Shown: piece after piece, positions 1-7,291 of the stretch | Numbering within the stretch: the stretch's first letter is position 1 | How the letters are laid out: each line of letters opens with the position of its first letter | DNA from: Oscillospiraceae bacterium | GTDB lineage: Bacteria; Bacillota; Clostridia; Oscillospirales; Oscillospiraceae | NCBI GenBank assembly: GCA_015067565.1 | Contig: SVMF01000004.1 | Span: forward strand, 52,132-116,131 | Reading direction: 5' to 3' | DNA length: 64,000 nucleotides | Notes under the pieces: generated by a model | What the model saw: the letters and a program-made list of their open reading frames with translations, nothing else | Told to the model about the DNA's origin: nothing | The model's database searches: none | Position numbers and translations under genes: made by a program

Positions 1-1586
1 CCAACGACTGCGTTGATGAACTCATAGCCCTTGCCGGATTCGTTCGGTTCAATGCGGATCTTAACATGACCGTACTGACCCTTACCACCGGACTGGCGAG
101 CATACTTGTGATCAACATCTGCCTTGCCGTGGATCGTCTCTTTGTAAGCAACCTGCGGAGCGCCGACATTGGCCTCCACCTTAAACTCCCGTAAGAGACG
201 GTCGACAATGATTTCCAAATGAAGCTCACCCATACCGGCAATGATCGTCTGACCAGTCTCGGTATCGGTGTATGTCTTGAATGTCGGGTCTTCCTCCGAA
301 AGCTTCATTAACGCAATGCCCATCTTCTCCTGACCGGCCTTGGTCTTGGGTTCGATGGCAACGCGGATAACAGGCTCGGGGAATTCCATGGATTCAAGAA
401 TGATCGGATGCTTCTCATCGCAGAAGGTATCACCCGTAGTGGTGTTCTTGACACCGACAACCGCGGCGATATCGCCGGAATAGACGGTCTCAATATCTTC
501 ACGATGGTTCGCGTGCATCTGCATGATTCTTCCCAGACGCTCTCTGGCACCCTTGGTGGAGTTGAGAACGGTCGTTCCCTTATCCGCACGGCCGGAGTAG
601 ACGCGGAAAAAGCAGAGCTTTCCGACAAAGGGGTCGGTAGCGATCTTGAACGCCAAAGCCGAGAAGGGAGCCTCATCGTCCGCTGGACGGAAGTCTTCCT
701 CATCGGTCTTGGGGTTAATGCCGGCGATTCCCTTCTTATCGAGAGGAGAGGGCATAAACTCCACAATGGCATCCAGGAGCTCCTGAACACCCTTATTTTT
801 GTAAGATGTGCCACACACAACGGGGATCATCTGAACGCCGATGGTGGCCTTGCGGATGGCGGCACACAGCTTTTCTCTCGGGACTTCTTCCCCCATGAGG
901 AAGAGCTCCATGATCTCGTCATCCTGATCGGACACGGCTTCGAGCAGCTTTTCGCGGTATTCCTCGGCCAAATCTCTGAGATTTTCAGGAATTTCCTCTT
1001 CACGCACGTCCTTTCCGAGATCGTCATAGAAGACCTTGGCCTTCATATTGATGAGGTCAATGACCCCGACGAAGTCGGCTTCAGCACCGATGGGGAGCTG
1101 AATCGGTACCGCGTTGCACTTGAGCCGATCATGAATCATGTTGAGAACATTGAAGAAATCGGCACCCGTGATGTCCATCTTATTTACATAGACCATACGC
1201 GGTACGTTGTATTTGTCGGCTTGACGCCAAACAGTCTCGGTCTGCGGCTCAACGCCGCCCTTGGCACAAAGAACGGTGACAGCACCGTCGAGAACTCTCA
1301 GGCTGCGTTCGACCTCAACGGTGAAGTCGACATGCCCCGGAGTGTCAATAATATTGATGCGGCGTTCCTTCCAGAAACAGGTGGTAGCAGCGGAGGTGAT
1401 GGTGATACCACGCTCCTGCTCCTGCTCCATCCAGTCCATCGTAGCGGTGCCCTCATGCGTCTCACCCAGCTTGTAGGTGCGACCCGTGTAGAACAAAATA
1501 CGCTCCGTCGTCGTGGTCTTGCCTGCATCAATGTGTGCCATAATACCGATATTTCTTGTGTTCTCAAGAGAATATTGTCTCGGCAT
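1..1586 (-). CDS. fusA: Elongation factor G, 3' end beyond window
   Basis: Translational GTPase that drives tRNA-mRNA translocation and, with RRF, ribosome recycling. About 528 codons are present (full EF-G is near 690); the C-terminus lies left of base 1. The N-terminus reads [21 protein letters not shown]1 [13 protein letters not shown]2 RGITI, G3 DTPGH and G4 NKMD are all intact, and domain II/III sequence follows. The ATG at 1586 is preceded by GGAG, with 18 bp separating it from the rpsG stop. It is the last visible gene of an L7Ae-rpsL-rpsG-fusA operon and was read by translating the complement. The long plus-strand reading frame over it is an antisense artefact. Confidence 0.97.
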   Translation of the reverse strand, partial: MPRQYSLENTRNIGIMAHIDAGKTTTTERILFYTGRTYKLGETHEGTATMDWMEQEQERGITITSAATTCFWKERRINIIDTPGHVDFTVEVERSLRVLDGAVTVLCAKGGVEPQTETVWRQADKYNVPRMVYVNKMDITGADFFNVLNMIHDRLKCNAVPIQLPIGAEADFVGVIDLINMKAKVFYDDLGKDVREEEIPENLRDLAEEYREKLLEAVSDQDDEIMELFLMGEEVPREKLCAAIRKATIGVQMIPVVCGTSYKNKGVQELLDAIVEFMPSPLDKKGIAGINPKTDEEDFRPADDEAPFSALAFKIATDPFVGKLCFFRVYSGRADKGTTVLNSTKGARERLGRIMQMHANHREDIETVYSGDIAAVVGVKNTTTGDTFCDEKHPIILESMEFPEPVIRVAIEPKTKAGQEKMGIALMKLSEEDPTFKTYTDTETGQTIIAGMGELHLEIIVDRLLREFKVEANVGAPQVAYKETIHGKADVDHKYARQSGGKGQYGHVKIRIEPNESGKGYEFINAVV

Positions 1587-1604
1587 TGCGGTACTCCTTT
1601 ACAA

Positions 1605-2075
1605 TTACCAACGGAAATGGGAGAATGCCTTGTTGGCCTCTGCCATCTTGTGGGTATCCTCACGCTTCTTGACAGAAGCGCCGGTATTGTTGCAAGCATC
1701 CATGATCTCGCCTGCAAGGCGTTCCTTCATGGTCTTCTCGCTGCGCTTACGGGAGTAAGCGGTGATCCAACGCAGACCCAAGGTCTGACGACGATCGGGA
1801 CGGACTTCCAGGGGAACCTGGTAGGTTGCGCCGCCAACACGGCGGGATTTGATTTCCAAGCTGGGCATGATGTTTTCCATCGCCTGCTGGAAAGCTTCCA
1901 GACCGTTCTTGCCGGTCTTTTGCTCAACAATCTCAAATGCACCGTAAACGACGCGCTGGGCAACACCCTTCTTGCCGTCGAGCATGATGCTGTTAACGAG
2001 CTTAGTTACCAGAGTGGAATTATAGACAGGATCCGGAAGGACCTCTCTCTTGGGAACATTACCTCTTCTGGGCAC
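1605..2075 (-). CDS. rpsG: 30S ribosomal protein S7
   Basis: Primary 16S rRNA-binding protein that nucleates assembly of the 30S head. 156 residues, the normal bacterial length. The start is taken as the GTG at 2075 (reads [19 protein letters not shown]), because AAGGAGGG sits 7 bases upstream; a longer in-frame ATG at 2093 lies upstream of that ribosome-binding site and would add six untypical residues. The 135-bp gap to rpsL contains a small stem (GATAGG/CCTATC near 2131) that could belong to an S7-type translational control leader, but I cannot confirm that. It lies between rpsL and fusA, as in most bacteria. Confidence 0.97.
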   Translation of the reverse strand: MPRRGNVPKREVLPDPVYNSTLVTKLVNSIMLDGKKGVAQRVVYGAFEIVEQKTGKNGLEAFQQAMENIMPSLEIKSRRVGGATYQVPLEVRPDRRQTLGLRWITAYSRKRSEKTMKERLAGEIMDACNNTGASVKKREDTHKMAEANKAFSHFRW

Positions 2076-2210
2076 TTTGCTTCCCTCCTTCATATAATAA
2101 TGATTTCATAGGTACTTCGATAGGCTTATCCTATCGTTTTTGTGCCTCACCGGATGTTTCCCATATATTAAACACATATACAAAAAACGCTTGGCAAGGC
2201 GCCGGGGAAA

Positions 2211-2633
2211 TTACTTCTTCTTGGCCTTCGGGCGCTTCTGTCCGTACTTGGAACGGCTCTGCATACGACCCTGAACACCCTGGGTATCGAGGGTACCACG
2301 GATGATGTGGTAACGGACACCGGGAAGGTCCTTGACACGGCCGCCGCGGATCAGAACGACGCTATGCTCCTGCAGGTTGTGGCCGACACCGGGGATGTAG
2401 GCGGAAACCTCGTAGCCATTCGTCAGGCGGACACGGGCGATCTTACGAAGTGCGGAGTTCGGCTTCTTCGGGGTGGTGGTACGAACAGCAGTGCAAACGC
2501 CTCTCTTCTGCGGGGAAGACAGATCGGTAGCACGATTCTTGATGGTGTTCAAACCCTTCTGCAGAGCCGGAGCGGTGGACTTGTAAGTAACCTGCTCTCT
2601 GCCCTTTCTGACCAACTGATTAAAAGTAGGCAT
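2211..2633 (-). CDS. rpsL: 30S ribosomal protein S12
   Basis: Decoding-centre protein of the 30S subunit. 140 residues, starting [14 protein letters not shown] and ending in a lysine-rich tail. The [13 protein letters not shown] loop and the [14 protein letters not shown] loop, the sites of streptomycin-resistance mutations, read as wild type by eye. AAAGGAG lies 6 bases before the ATG. It is second in the str operon, after the L7Ae-like gene, with 76 bp between them. Confidence 0.98.
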   Translation of the reverse strand: MPTFNQLVRKGREQVTYKSTAPALQKGLNTIKNRATDLSSPQKRGVCTAVRTTTPKKPNSALRKIARVRLTNGYEVSAYIPGVGHNLQEHSVVLIRGGRVKDLPGVRYHIIRGTLDTQGVQGRMQSRSKYGQKRPKAKKK

Positions 2634-2709
2634 GTGTTTCTCCTTTCTTTTGTATTGCGCTTAGCGCGATTATATTATCCCGAAATATCCTAAAATATTC
2701 CGATGGATA

Positions 2710-2949
2710 CTAAATAATGGCTGCAACAGCTGCAGCAACGGAAATTTCGCAAGCATCACCAAGCTGCCTCATGGACGGCACATGGACGACGGTCACATCG
2801 TCCGCATGGCACTGCTCCACAAGCGGTTCTGTCAACGCAGGGTCGGCATCGAGGGCAACAAAAACCTTCTTCGCAGTGCCTGCGCTCAGAGCCTTTCGAA
2901 GCTGCTTGATGCCGACCACCTTACGGTCGGTTTTCAGCTCATCAAGCAA
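2710..2949 (-). CDS. ybxF: L7Ae-family K-turn-binding ribosomal protein (YbxF/YlxQ type)
   Basis: Small RNA-binding protein of the L7Ae/L30e/S12e/Gadd45 fold; bacterial relatives bind kink-turns in RNA. 79 residues with the typical core KALSAGTAKKVFVALDADP followed by a hydrophobic strand and VPSMRQLGDACEISVAAA. The start is TTG at 2949, chosen because GGAGGTG ends 6 bases upstream and the reading MLDELKT fits the family. In Bacillus the paralogue sits between rpoC and rpsL. Here it heads the str transcript directly behind its own promoter. Whether rpoBC lie elsewhere cannot be seen. Confidence 0.9.
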   Translation of the reverse strand: MLDELKTDRKVVGIKQLRKALSAGTAKKVFVALDADPALTEPLVEQCHADDVTVVHVPSMRQLGDACEISVAAAVAAII

Positions 2950-2997
2950 TTTTCACACCTCCGGTACTCCGGAAAAATTCTGCTCACGCAATTGAGG

Positions 2998-3026
2998 ATT
3001 ATAGCAGAATCAACGAAAATTGTCAA
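2998..3026 (-). promoter_or_regulatory. Consensus sigma-A promoter of the str operon
   Basis: On the minus strand, TTGACA (3026-3021) and TATAAT (3003-2998) are separated by exactly 17 bases: a perfect vegetative promoter. Transcription would start near 2991, about 40 bases before the TTG start of the L7Ae-like gene. Confidence 0.85.
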
Positions 3027-3096
3027 TGATTTTTGATGAATTTTACAAAAAAATTTTTCTGTTTTTCCAAATTCTTTGTCATTCGATTTCACGCAC

Positions 3097-3132
3097 AAAA
3101 GATCCGCCGAAAAATATGCTTTCCGGCGGATC
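3097..3132 (-). terminator. Rho-independent terminator after the ABC exporter gene
   Basis: Nine-base stem GATCCGCCG/CGGCGGATC (3101-3109 with 3124-3132), followed on the minus strand by TTTTGTG. It ends the transcript of the ABC gene that stops at 3160. Confidence 0.8.
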
Positions 3133-3159
3133 CCGAACCCTTAAAATGTCATAAATACT

Positions 3160-4917
3160 TTAGTGCAGAGTCGTTTCGGTAACACCGCTGTCCTCCACTC
3201 TGAAGATCGTGTCGCAATGCTCAATGGTAGAAAGGCGGTGCGCGACAATGATCATCGTCTTGTCGCCGCTCAAGCCCCTAATGGATTCCATAACAGCAGC
3301 CTCAGTTTCATTGTCGAGCGAGCTCGTTGCCTCGTCGAAGAACAGAATTTCAGGGTCGTGATAGAGCGCTCTTGCGATGCCGATACGCTGACGCTGACCG
3401 CCTGAAATACGCACACCTCTCTCACCGACCACGGTATCCAGACCGTCTTCCAGCGTACGGACAAAATCTGCGATCTGTGCATTTTGCAACGCTCTCCAAA
3501 CAGCCTCGTCATCGATCTTGTCCTCCTCAATGCCGAGGGCAACATTTCTGCGAATCGTATCGTCCGTCAGATAGATCGACTGTGGGATGTAGCCGATGTG
3601 CTTCTGCCACTCGGAATAGTCCTCGTGAATGTCCATCGTGCCGTAGCAGATCGTCCCCTTCTCCGGCTTGAGGATGCCGAGGATCAGGTCGATCAGCGTA
3701 GTTTTACCTGCACCCGTTGTTCCTATGATGCCCACAGAGGTTCCGCGGTGGATGCTCAGGGAGACGTCCTTCAAGACCGGATTTTCCTTTTCAGGGTAGG
3801 TAAAGGTGATGTTTTTGACAAAAATATCATTTTCTCTGCCCGGATCGACAAATTTTCTCTCCGCTCTCTTGCGCGCAATTTCTTCGGCGCGTTCACGCTC
3901 GAGCCGTTCGGAATCCTTCAGTTCATCGTACAGAGCCTCCAAGGACGGCATCACCACGGTCAGGCCGCCGATGATATTGTTGATACCGTTTGCACGGGGC
4001 ATCAGACGGATGGCAGCCACCGCAAATGCTGACAAATCCGCAACCAGTGTGGTCAGATCATGCCCTGCGACAATCTTTACCGCCACAACAGCCATGATAC
4101 CACCCATGCACAGTGTTTCCATCAGACGGGAGGGAATCGACGAGATAATCGCAACCTGGCACTTCCTGACCAGCAGTTCCTCTCCGGCATTCTTGTAAAC
4201 ATCGGAGAAGTACTGCTCTCTTCCCATGATCTTGACTTCCTTGATGCCACCCATCGACTGGTAGATAGCCTTGATCATCTTTGCACTGATCTCACGGCTG
4301 TCAAGACCAAAAGTCCGGAGTTTTTTACGCACAAGTAGGAAGTAAATCACAGAGCACAGAGCCAGCGCTAAGGAGATGGCAACCGTCATGATCGGATCAA
4401 CCACAAACAGATAAACAACCAGCGAAGATATAATCAAAATATCCGAGACGAGGCCAAAGAGCGTTCCGATCGCACTGAAAGCACTGTTGACATCATGGTT
4501 GATGTTACGAATGATCTCTGCGGTGTTGCGCTGCAAATGGTAGGTATAGGGCTTGTGCATATAGCAGCTGATCATCCTCGTTCCCATGCGGATATGGTTG
4601 TTGTAATTGAATTTTGTCTGCAATCTTGTCATGAACAGCTGGTAGGCGTTCTTGATAAAATAAATCACAATCATCAGGATCGTCAGGAAGAGCAAAATGT
4701 CCTCCCCTTCCGTTGAGCCAATAAGGTCAGCAATCGCACGACCCCACCATGCGTTGAGCATTGCGTCCGGATTGATAAGGACATTGACAAAAGGAAGAAT
4801 CAGCGAAATTCCGAAAAAATCGAGAAATGTTCCGATCAGCTGCAGCAAAAAAATGCCGAAAAACTGCCATCGCTGTTTCGGCGTAAAAATGTACATTAAC
4901 ATTTTGATCATTCGCAT
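3160..4917 (-). CDS. ABC exporter, fused membrane and ATPase domains (PglK/flippase-like)
   Basis: 585-residue half-transporter with the membrane domain (residues about 15-330) fused to an ATP-binding domain (about 355-585). The ATPase shows Walker A GTTGAGKTT, signature ISGGQRQRIGIARAL, Walker B EILFFDEATSSLD and the H-loop VAHRLSTI, so it should be active as a homodimer. The overall look, with a conserved KEVKIMGRE segment before the ATPase, resembles lipid-linked oligosaccharide flippases of the PglK/WlaB type. Substrate is inferred only; multidrug or peptide export is possible. AGGAGA lies 7 bases before the ATG. It is monocistronic, between its own promoter and terminator. Confidence 0.85.
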   Translation of the reverse strand: MRMIKMLMYIFTPKQRWQFFGIFLLQLIGTFLDFFGISLILPFVNVLINPDAMLNAWWGRAIADLIGSTEGEDILLFLTILMIVIYFIKNAYQLFMTRLQTKFNYNNHIRMGTRMISCYMHKPYTYHLQRNTAEIIRNINHDVNSAFSAIGTLFGLVSDILIISSLVVYLFVVDPIMTVAISLALALCSVIYFLLVRKKLRTFGLDSREISAKMIKAIYQSMGGIKEVKIMGREQYFSDVYKNAGEELLVRKCQVAIISSIPSRLMETLCMGGIMAVVAVKIVAGHDLTTLVADLSAFAVAAIRLMPRANGINNIIGGLTVVMPSLEALYDELKDSERLERERAEEIARKRAERKFVDPGRENDIFVKNITFTYPEKENPVLKDVSLSIHRGTSVGIIGTTGAGKTTLIDLILGILKPEKGTICYGTMDIHEDYSEWQKHIGYIPQSIYLTDDTIRRNVALGIEEDKIDDEAVWRALQNAQIADFVRTLEDGLDTVVGERGVRISGGQRQRIGIARALYHDPEILFFDEATSSLDNETEAAVMESIRGLSGDKTMIIVAHRLSTIEHCDTIFRVEDSGVTETTLH

Positions 4918-4947
4918 AGGTCTGTCTCCTAATCTTTAATGCATCCT

Positions 4948-4976
4948 ATAATAGCACATTTTTTTCTGAAAGTAAA
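4948..4976 (-). promoter_or_regulatory. Promoter of the ABC exporter gene
   Basis: Minus-strand TTTACT (4976-4971), 17-base spacer, TATTAT (4953-4948). It is divergent from the promoter at 4988-5016. Confidence 0.6.
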
Positions 4977-4987
4977 GCGTAGAACTC

Positions 4988-5016
4988 TTGTAAAACGTGT
5001 TATTTTGTATTATAAT
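4988..5016 (+). promoter_or_regulatory. Promoter of the DUF2953-gerW pair
   Basis: TTGTAA (4988-4993), 17-base spacer, TATAAT (5011-5016). The ATG at 5047 follows about 24 bases after the expected transcript start. Confidence 0.7.
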
Positions 5017-5046
5017 AGAACCGAGTCTGGGAAAGGAAGTGCAAAA

Positions 5047-5712
5047 ATGGTCGTTGTTTGGATCCTGCTTGGTATCGTAGCCTTGTTTTGGCTGCTGTTG
5101 ACAACGCCCGTGCGCATCTTCCTGACATATGACAAAGATCTGCATTACAAGCTTAAATATGGCCCGTTTTCTCTCTACGACAGCGCAAAGCCGTCCAAAC
5201 CGAAGAAAAAGAAGAACGCACCCGCCTCAAAAGGAAAATCAGCTTCTAAAAAGAAGTCTTCCACCACCAAAATACTGCTGGATTTCCTCGGCTTAACCGA
5301 GATCAGCAGCATTGCCAATTTCAAATATTCGGTCAAAAAATGCGGCATCGTCGGCACGCTGCAGGCCGTTGGCGCTGCCGTCGGGCGGCTGTATTCGGCC
5401 ACCTCCGGTCTGATCCGCAAAGGACGATTCAAAAAATTTGACCTGAAAATCGTTGTTGGTGACACCGACAGCGGCGATGCCGCTTTGCTTTACGGTCAGG
5501 TTTGCGCCATTGCCTTTCCACTCTTTTCATTTCTGGAGAAAGCTATGCGCTTCAAGGAGCAGAAGGTCGACATTCGATGCGATTATGAGCTGGAGGAAAC
5601 AAGCGCCTTCTTTCGTGGCCGGCTTGATTACCGCCCGTGGCATTTTCTGTGCTTCTTCTGGCGACTGTTTATAAACTACCTGAAAACGAAAAAGGAGAAT
5701 CTGTATGAATAA
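5047..5712 (+). CDS. DUF2953 membrane protein (YtfI-like)
   Basis: 221 residues from the ATG at 5047, chosen for the upstream GGAAAGGAAG; a longer frame opening at 4939 would run through the promoter. One N-terminal membrane helix (WILLGIVALFWLLLTT) is followed by a lysine-rich linker, then a soluble DUF2953-type region and an aromatic C-terminus. It overlaps the next gene by 8 bp. In B. subtilis the DUF2953 protein YtfI is likewise encoded directly before the GerW-family ytfJ, which supports the call. The molecular role is unknown; the pairing suggests a sporulation link. Confidence 0.8.
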   Translation: MVVVWILLGIVALFWLLLTTPVRIFLTYDKDLHYKLKYGPFSLYDSAKPSKPKKKKNAPASKGKSASKKKSSTTKILLDFLGLTEISSIANFKYSVKKCGIVGTLQAVGAAVGRLYSATSGLIRKGRFKKFDLKIVVGDTDSGDAALLYGQVCAIAFPLFSFLEKAMRFKEQKVDIRCDYELEETSAFFRGRLDYRPWHFLCFFWRLFINYLKTKKENLYE

Positions 5713-6082
5713 CCTTATCCATATTCTTCAAATGACAGCCGACCGTGCCCATGCCATGGCCACCGAGCAGTCCGTCGCGGATGCTCCCATTCAGATCGGT
5801 GATGTCACCGTAATCCCCGTTTCGAAGGTCTCGTGCGGTTTTTCCTTCGGAGGTTCCAATGCCACCAGCCGTAAGGCTGAGGGAAAAACTACCGCAGGCG
5901 CCGGTGCCAAGGTGACCAAGACCCCCCTTAGCTTCATCACCGTCGTCGACGGGCAGCTGCACATCCTGCGCGTGGAGGACGATGGGAAAAACACCAACAT
6001 CGTTGCAAAATTGAAGCCAATGATCGAAACAATAAAAGAAAAGAAAGCGGCAAAGAAAGCCGAAAAGGATGCCGCATTATAA
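5705..6082 (+). CDS. gerW: GerW family sporulation protein (YtfJ)
   Basis: 125-residue GerW/YtfJ protein: an N-terminal helix, IQIGDVTVIPVSKVSCGFSF, a glycine-rich stretch, then TPLSFITVVDGQLHILRV and a lysine/alanine tail. The family is produced during sporulation and is needed for normal germination in B. subtilis. A ribosome-binding site (AAAGGAG) lies inside the end of the upstream gene, and the 8-bp overlap indicates coupled translation. A strong bidirectional hairpin follows immediately. Confidence 0.9.
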   Translation: MNNLIHILQMTADRAHAMATEQSVADAPIQIGDVTVIPVSKVSCGFSFGGSNATSRKAEGKTTAGAGAKVTKTPLSFITVVDGQLHILRVEDDGKNTNIVAKLKPMIETIKEKKAAKKAEKDAAL

Positions 6083-6083
6083 A

Positions 6084-6115
6084 AATTTGCCTCTGCTTTT
6101 CAGCAGAGGCAAATT
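6084..6115. terminator. Shared convergent terminator
   Basis: Thirteen-base perfect stem AATTTGCCTCTGC/GCAGAGGCAAATT with loop TTTTCA, lying between the gerW stop (6082) and the stop of the convergent gene (6120). A/T runs flank both sides, so it can end both transcripts. Confidence 0.8.
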
Positions 6116-6119
6116 CATA

Positions 6120-7205
6120 TCAAAGGCCGAGGCCCTTTTGCAGGTTTACGACAAAGTCCTGCACATTCGTGACGATACCACGGGCAGAGAGGCTGCCGCG
6201 ATCAGCAAGCTTGTTGACAACAAACTCCGAAACATCCACACAATAGAAATAAATCTGGCGGATCGTACCATCAGGCATCACACGGTAAGACGGGGTCATG
6301 TTGCCCGTGGCAATGGTGTGCAGCATTGTTGCCATGCAAATGACGGTCGTCGCATTGCGGATCTGGTCGCGCATTGCGTTCTGCGCCTCATAGACATCAC
6401 CAAAAACAGGAGGCAGAGGGCCATCATCACGAATCGAACCGCCCAAAACATACGGAACACCGCACTTTTCGCAGCTGTAAATGATTCCGTTGTCAATGTT
6501 CTCGTTCTTGATGAACTCAGACACGCTACCGTGGTAGCGCACACGGTTGATAAGATCCAGGTGGTTGTAGTGGCCGTTGGGCATAGACTCCTGCGTGTAA
6601 ATGTCCTGACCCAGAGCGGTTCTGAGATATGCACCCTCGAGATCGTGGGTTGCCAGTGCATTGCCTGCCAGAATTGCATGGGCATAGCCATTTTCGATCA
6701 GTTTGCTCATAGCCCTTCTTGCATCTGCATCGAAGGAGAAGGCCGGCCCGAGCACCCAGACGATCTTGCCGTGCTCACGCTCGTGCTTCAAAAGCTCGTA
6801 CAATTCGTCATAATCCTTAGAGAACGCGGTCTCGCGGGAGCGGTTCTGACGGAAAGCAAAAACATCCCCCTGTGCCTTCTGCTCGTTGAAGCCGTTGGCA
6901 TGGACATAGATACCGTCTTCACAGTTTTCGGTTCTGCCGGTAACGATCAGGTCGCCTTTTTTGAGCACACGGAACTCGCGGACATGGATCTTGCCGTTTT
7001 CATAAACGGGGACACAATCCATGCGGCTCTCCTCCGCCAGAAGCCAGTTGCCGTCGATCTTGAAATACTCGGGGAAAATGCTCAGCGCATGGTAATGCTC
7101 AGGAGCAACTCCGTCAAACGGTGCAGGTACGACAACCGCATTGGGTGCCTTGACAAAGCGATCTGCGGTAAAGTCGGGAGCCGTATACTTTTTCAGTTCA
7201 AACAT
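6120..7205 (-). CDS. Archaeal-type ornithine cyclodeaminase / LOR-SDH conserved-domain protein (TIGR00300-like)
   Basis: 361 residues from the ATG at 7205; AAGGAG lies 7 bases upstream, whereas the in-frame ATG at 7211 is too close to it. The C-terminal half carries the conserved block SIRDDGPLPPVFGDVYEAQ, then ICMATMLHTIATGNMTPSYRV and KLADRGSLSARGIVTNVQDF. This block marks the LOR/SDH bifunctional-enzyme domain family, members of which convert ornithine to proline plus ammonia using NAD. Family recognition is firm; the substrate is inferred from relatives. It is monocistronic, with its own promoter at 7233-7261, and divergent from the GTPase fusion gene. Confidence 0.72.
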   Translation of the reverse strand: MFELKKYTAPDFTADRFVKAPNAVVVPAPFDGVAPEHYHALSIFPEYFKIDGNWLLAEESRMDCVPVYENGKIHVREFRVLKKGDLIVTGRTENCEDGIYVHANGFNEQKAQGDVFAFRQNRSRETAFSKDYDELYELLKHEREHGKIVWVLGPAFSFDADARRAMSKLIENGYAHAILAGNALATHDLEGAYLRTALGQDIYTQESMPNGHYNHLDLINRVRYHGSVSEFIKNENIDNGIIYSCEKCGVPYVLGGSIRDDGPLPPVFGDVYEAQNAMRDQIRNATTVICMATMLHTIATGNMTPSYRVMPDGTIRQIYFYCVDVSEFVVNKLADRGSLSARGIVTNVQDFVVNLQKGLGL

Positions 7206-7232
7206 AATCATTCTCCTTGTATGTTTTTTTAC

Positions 7233-7261
7233 ATTATACCCTATTTTTTCCACACTTGCAA
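7233..7261 (-). promoter_or_regulatory. Promoter of the ornithine cyclodeaminase-like gene
   Basis: Minus-strand TTGCAA (7261-7256), 17-base spacer, TATAAT (7238-7233). The expected start is near 7226, about 20 bases before the ATG. Confidence 0.7.
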
Positions 7262-7291
7262 GAGGATTTTCACGCACAGGAGGCAAATGGA

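Noticed and set aside
408..2111. 567-codon plus-strand frame across fusA and rpsG
   Set aside because: It spans two conserved genes on the opposite strand and has no family resemblance.
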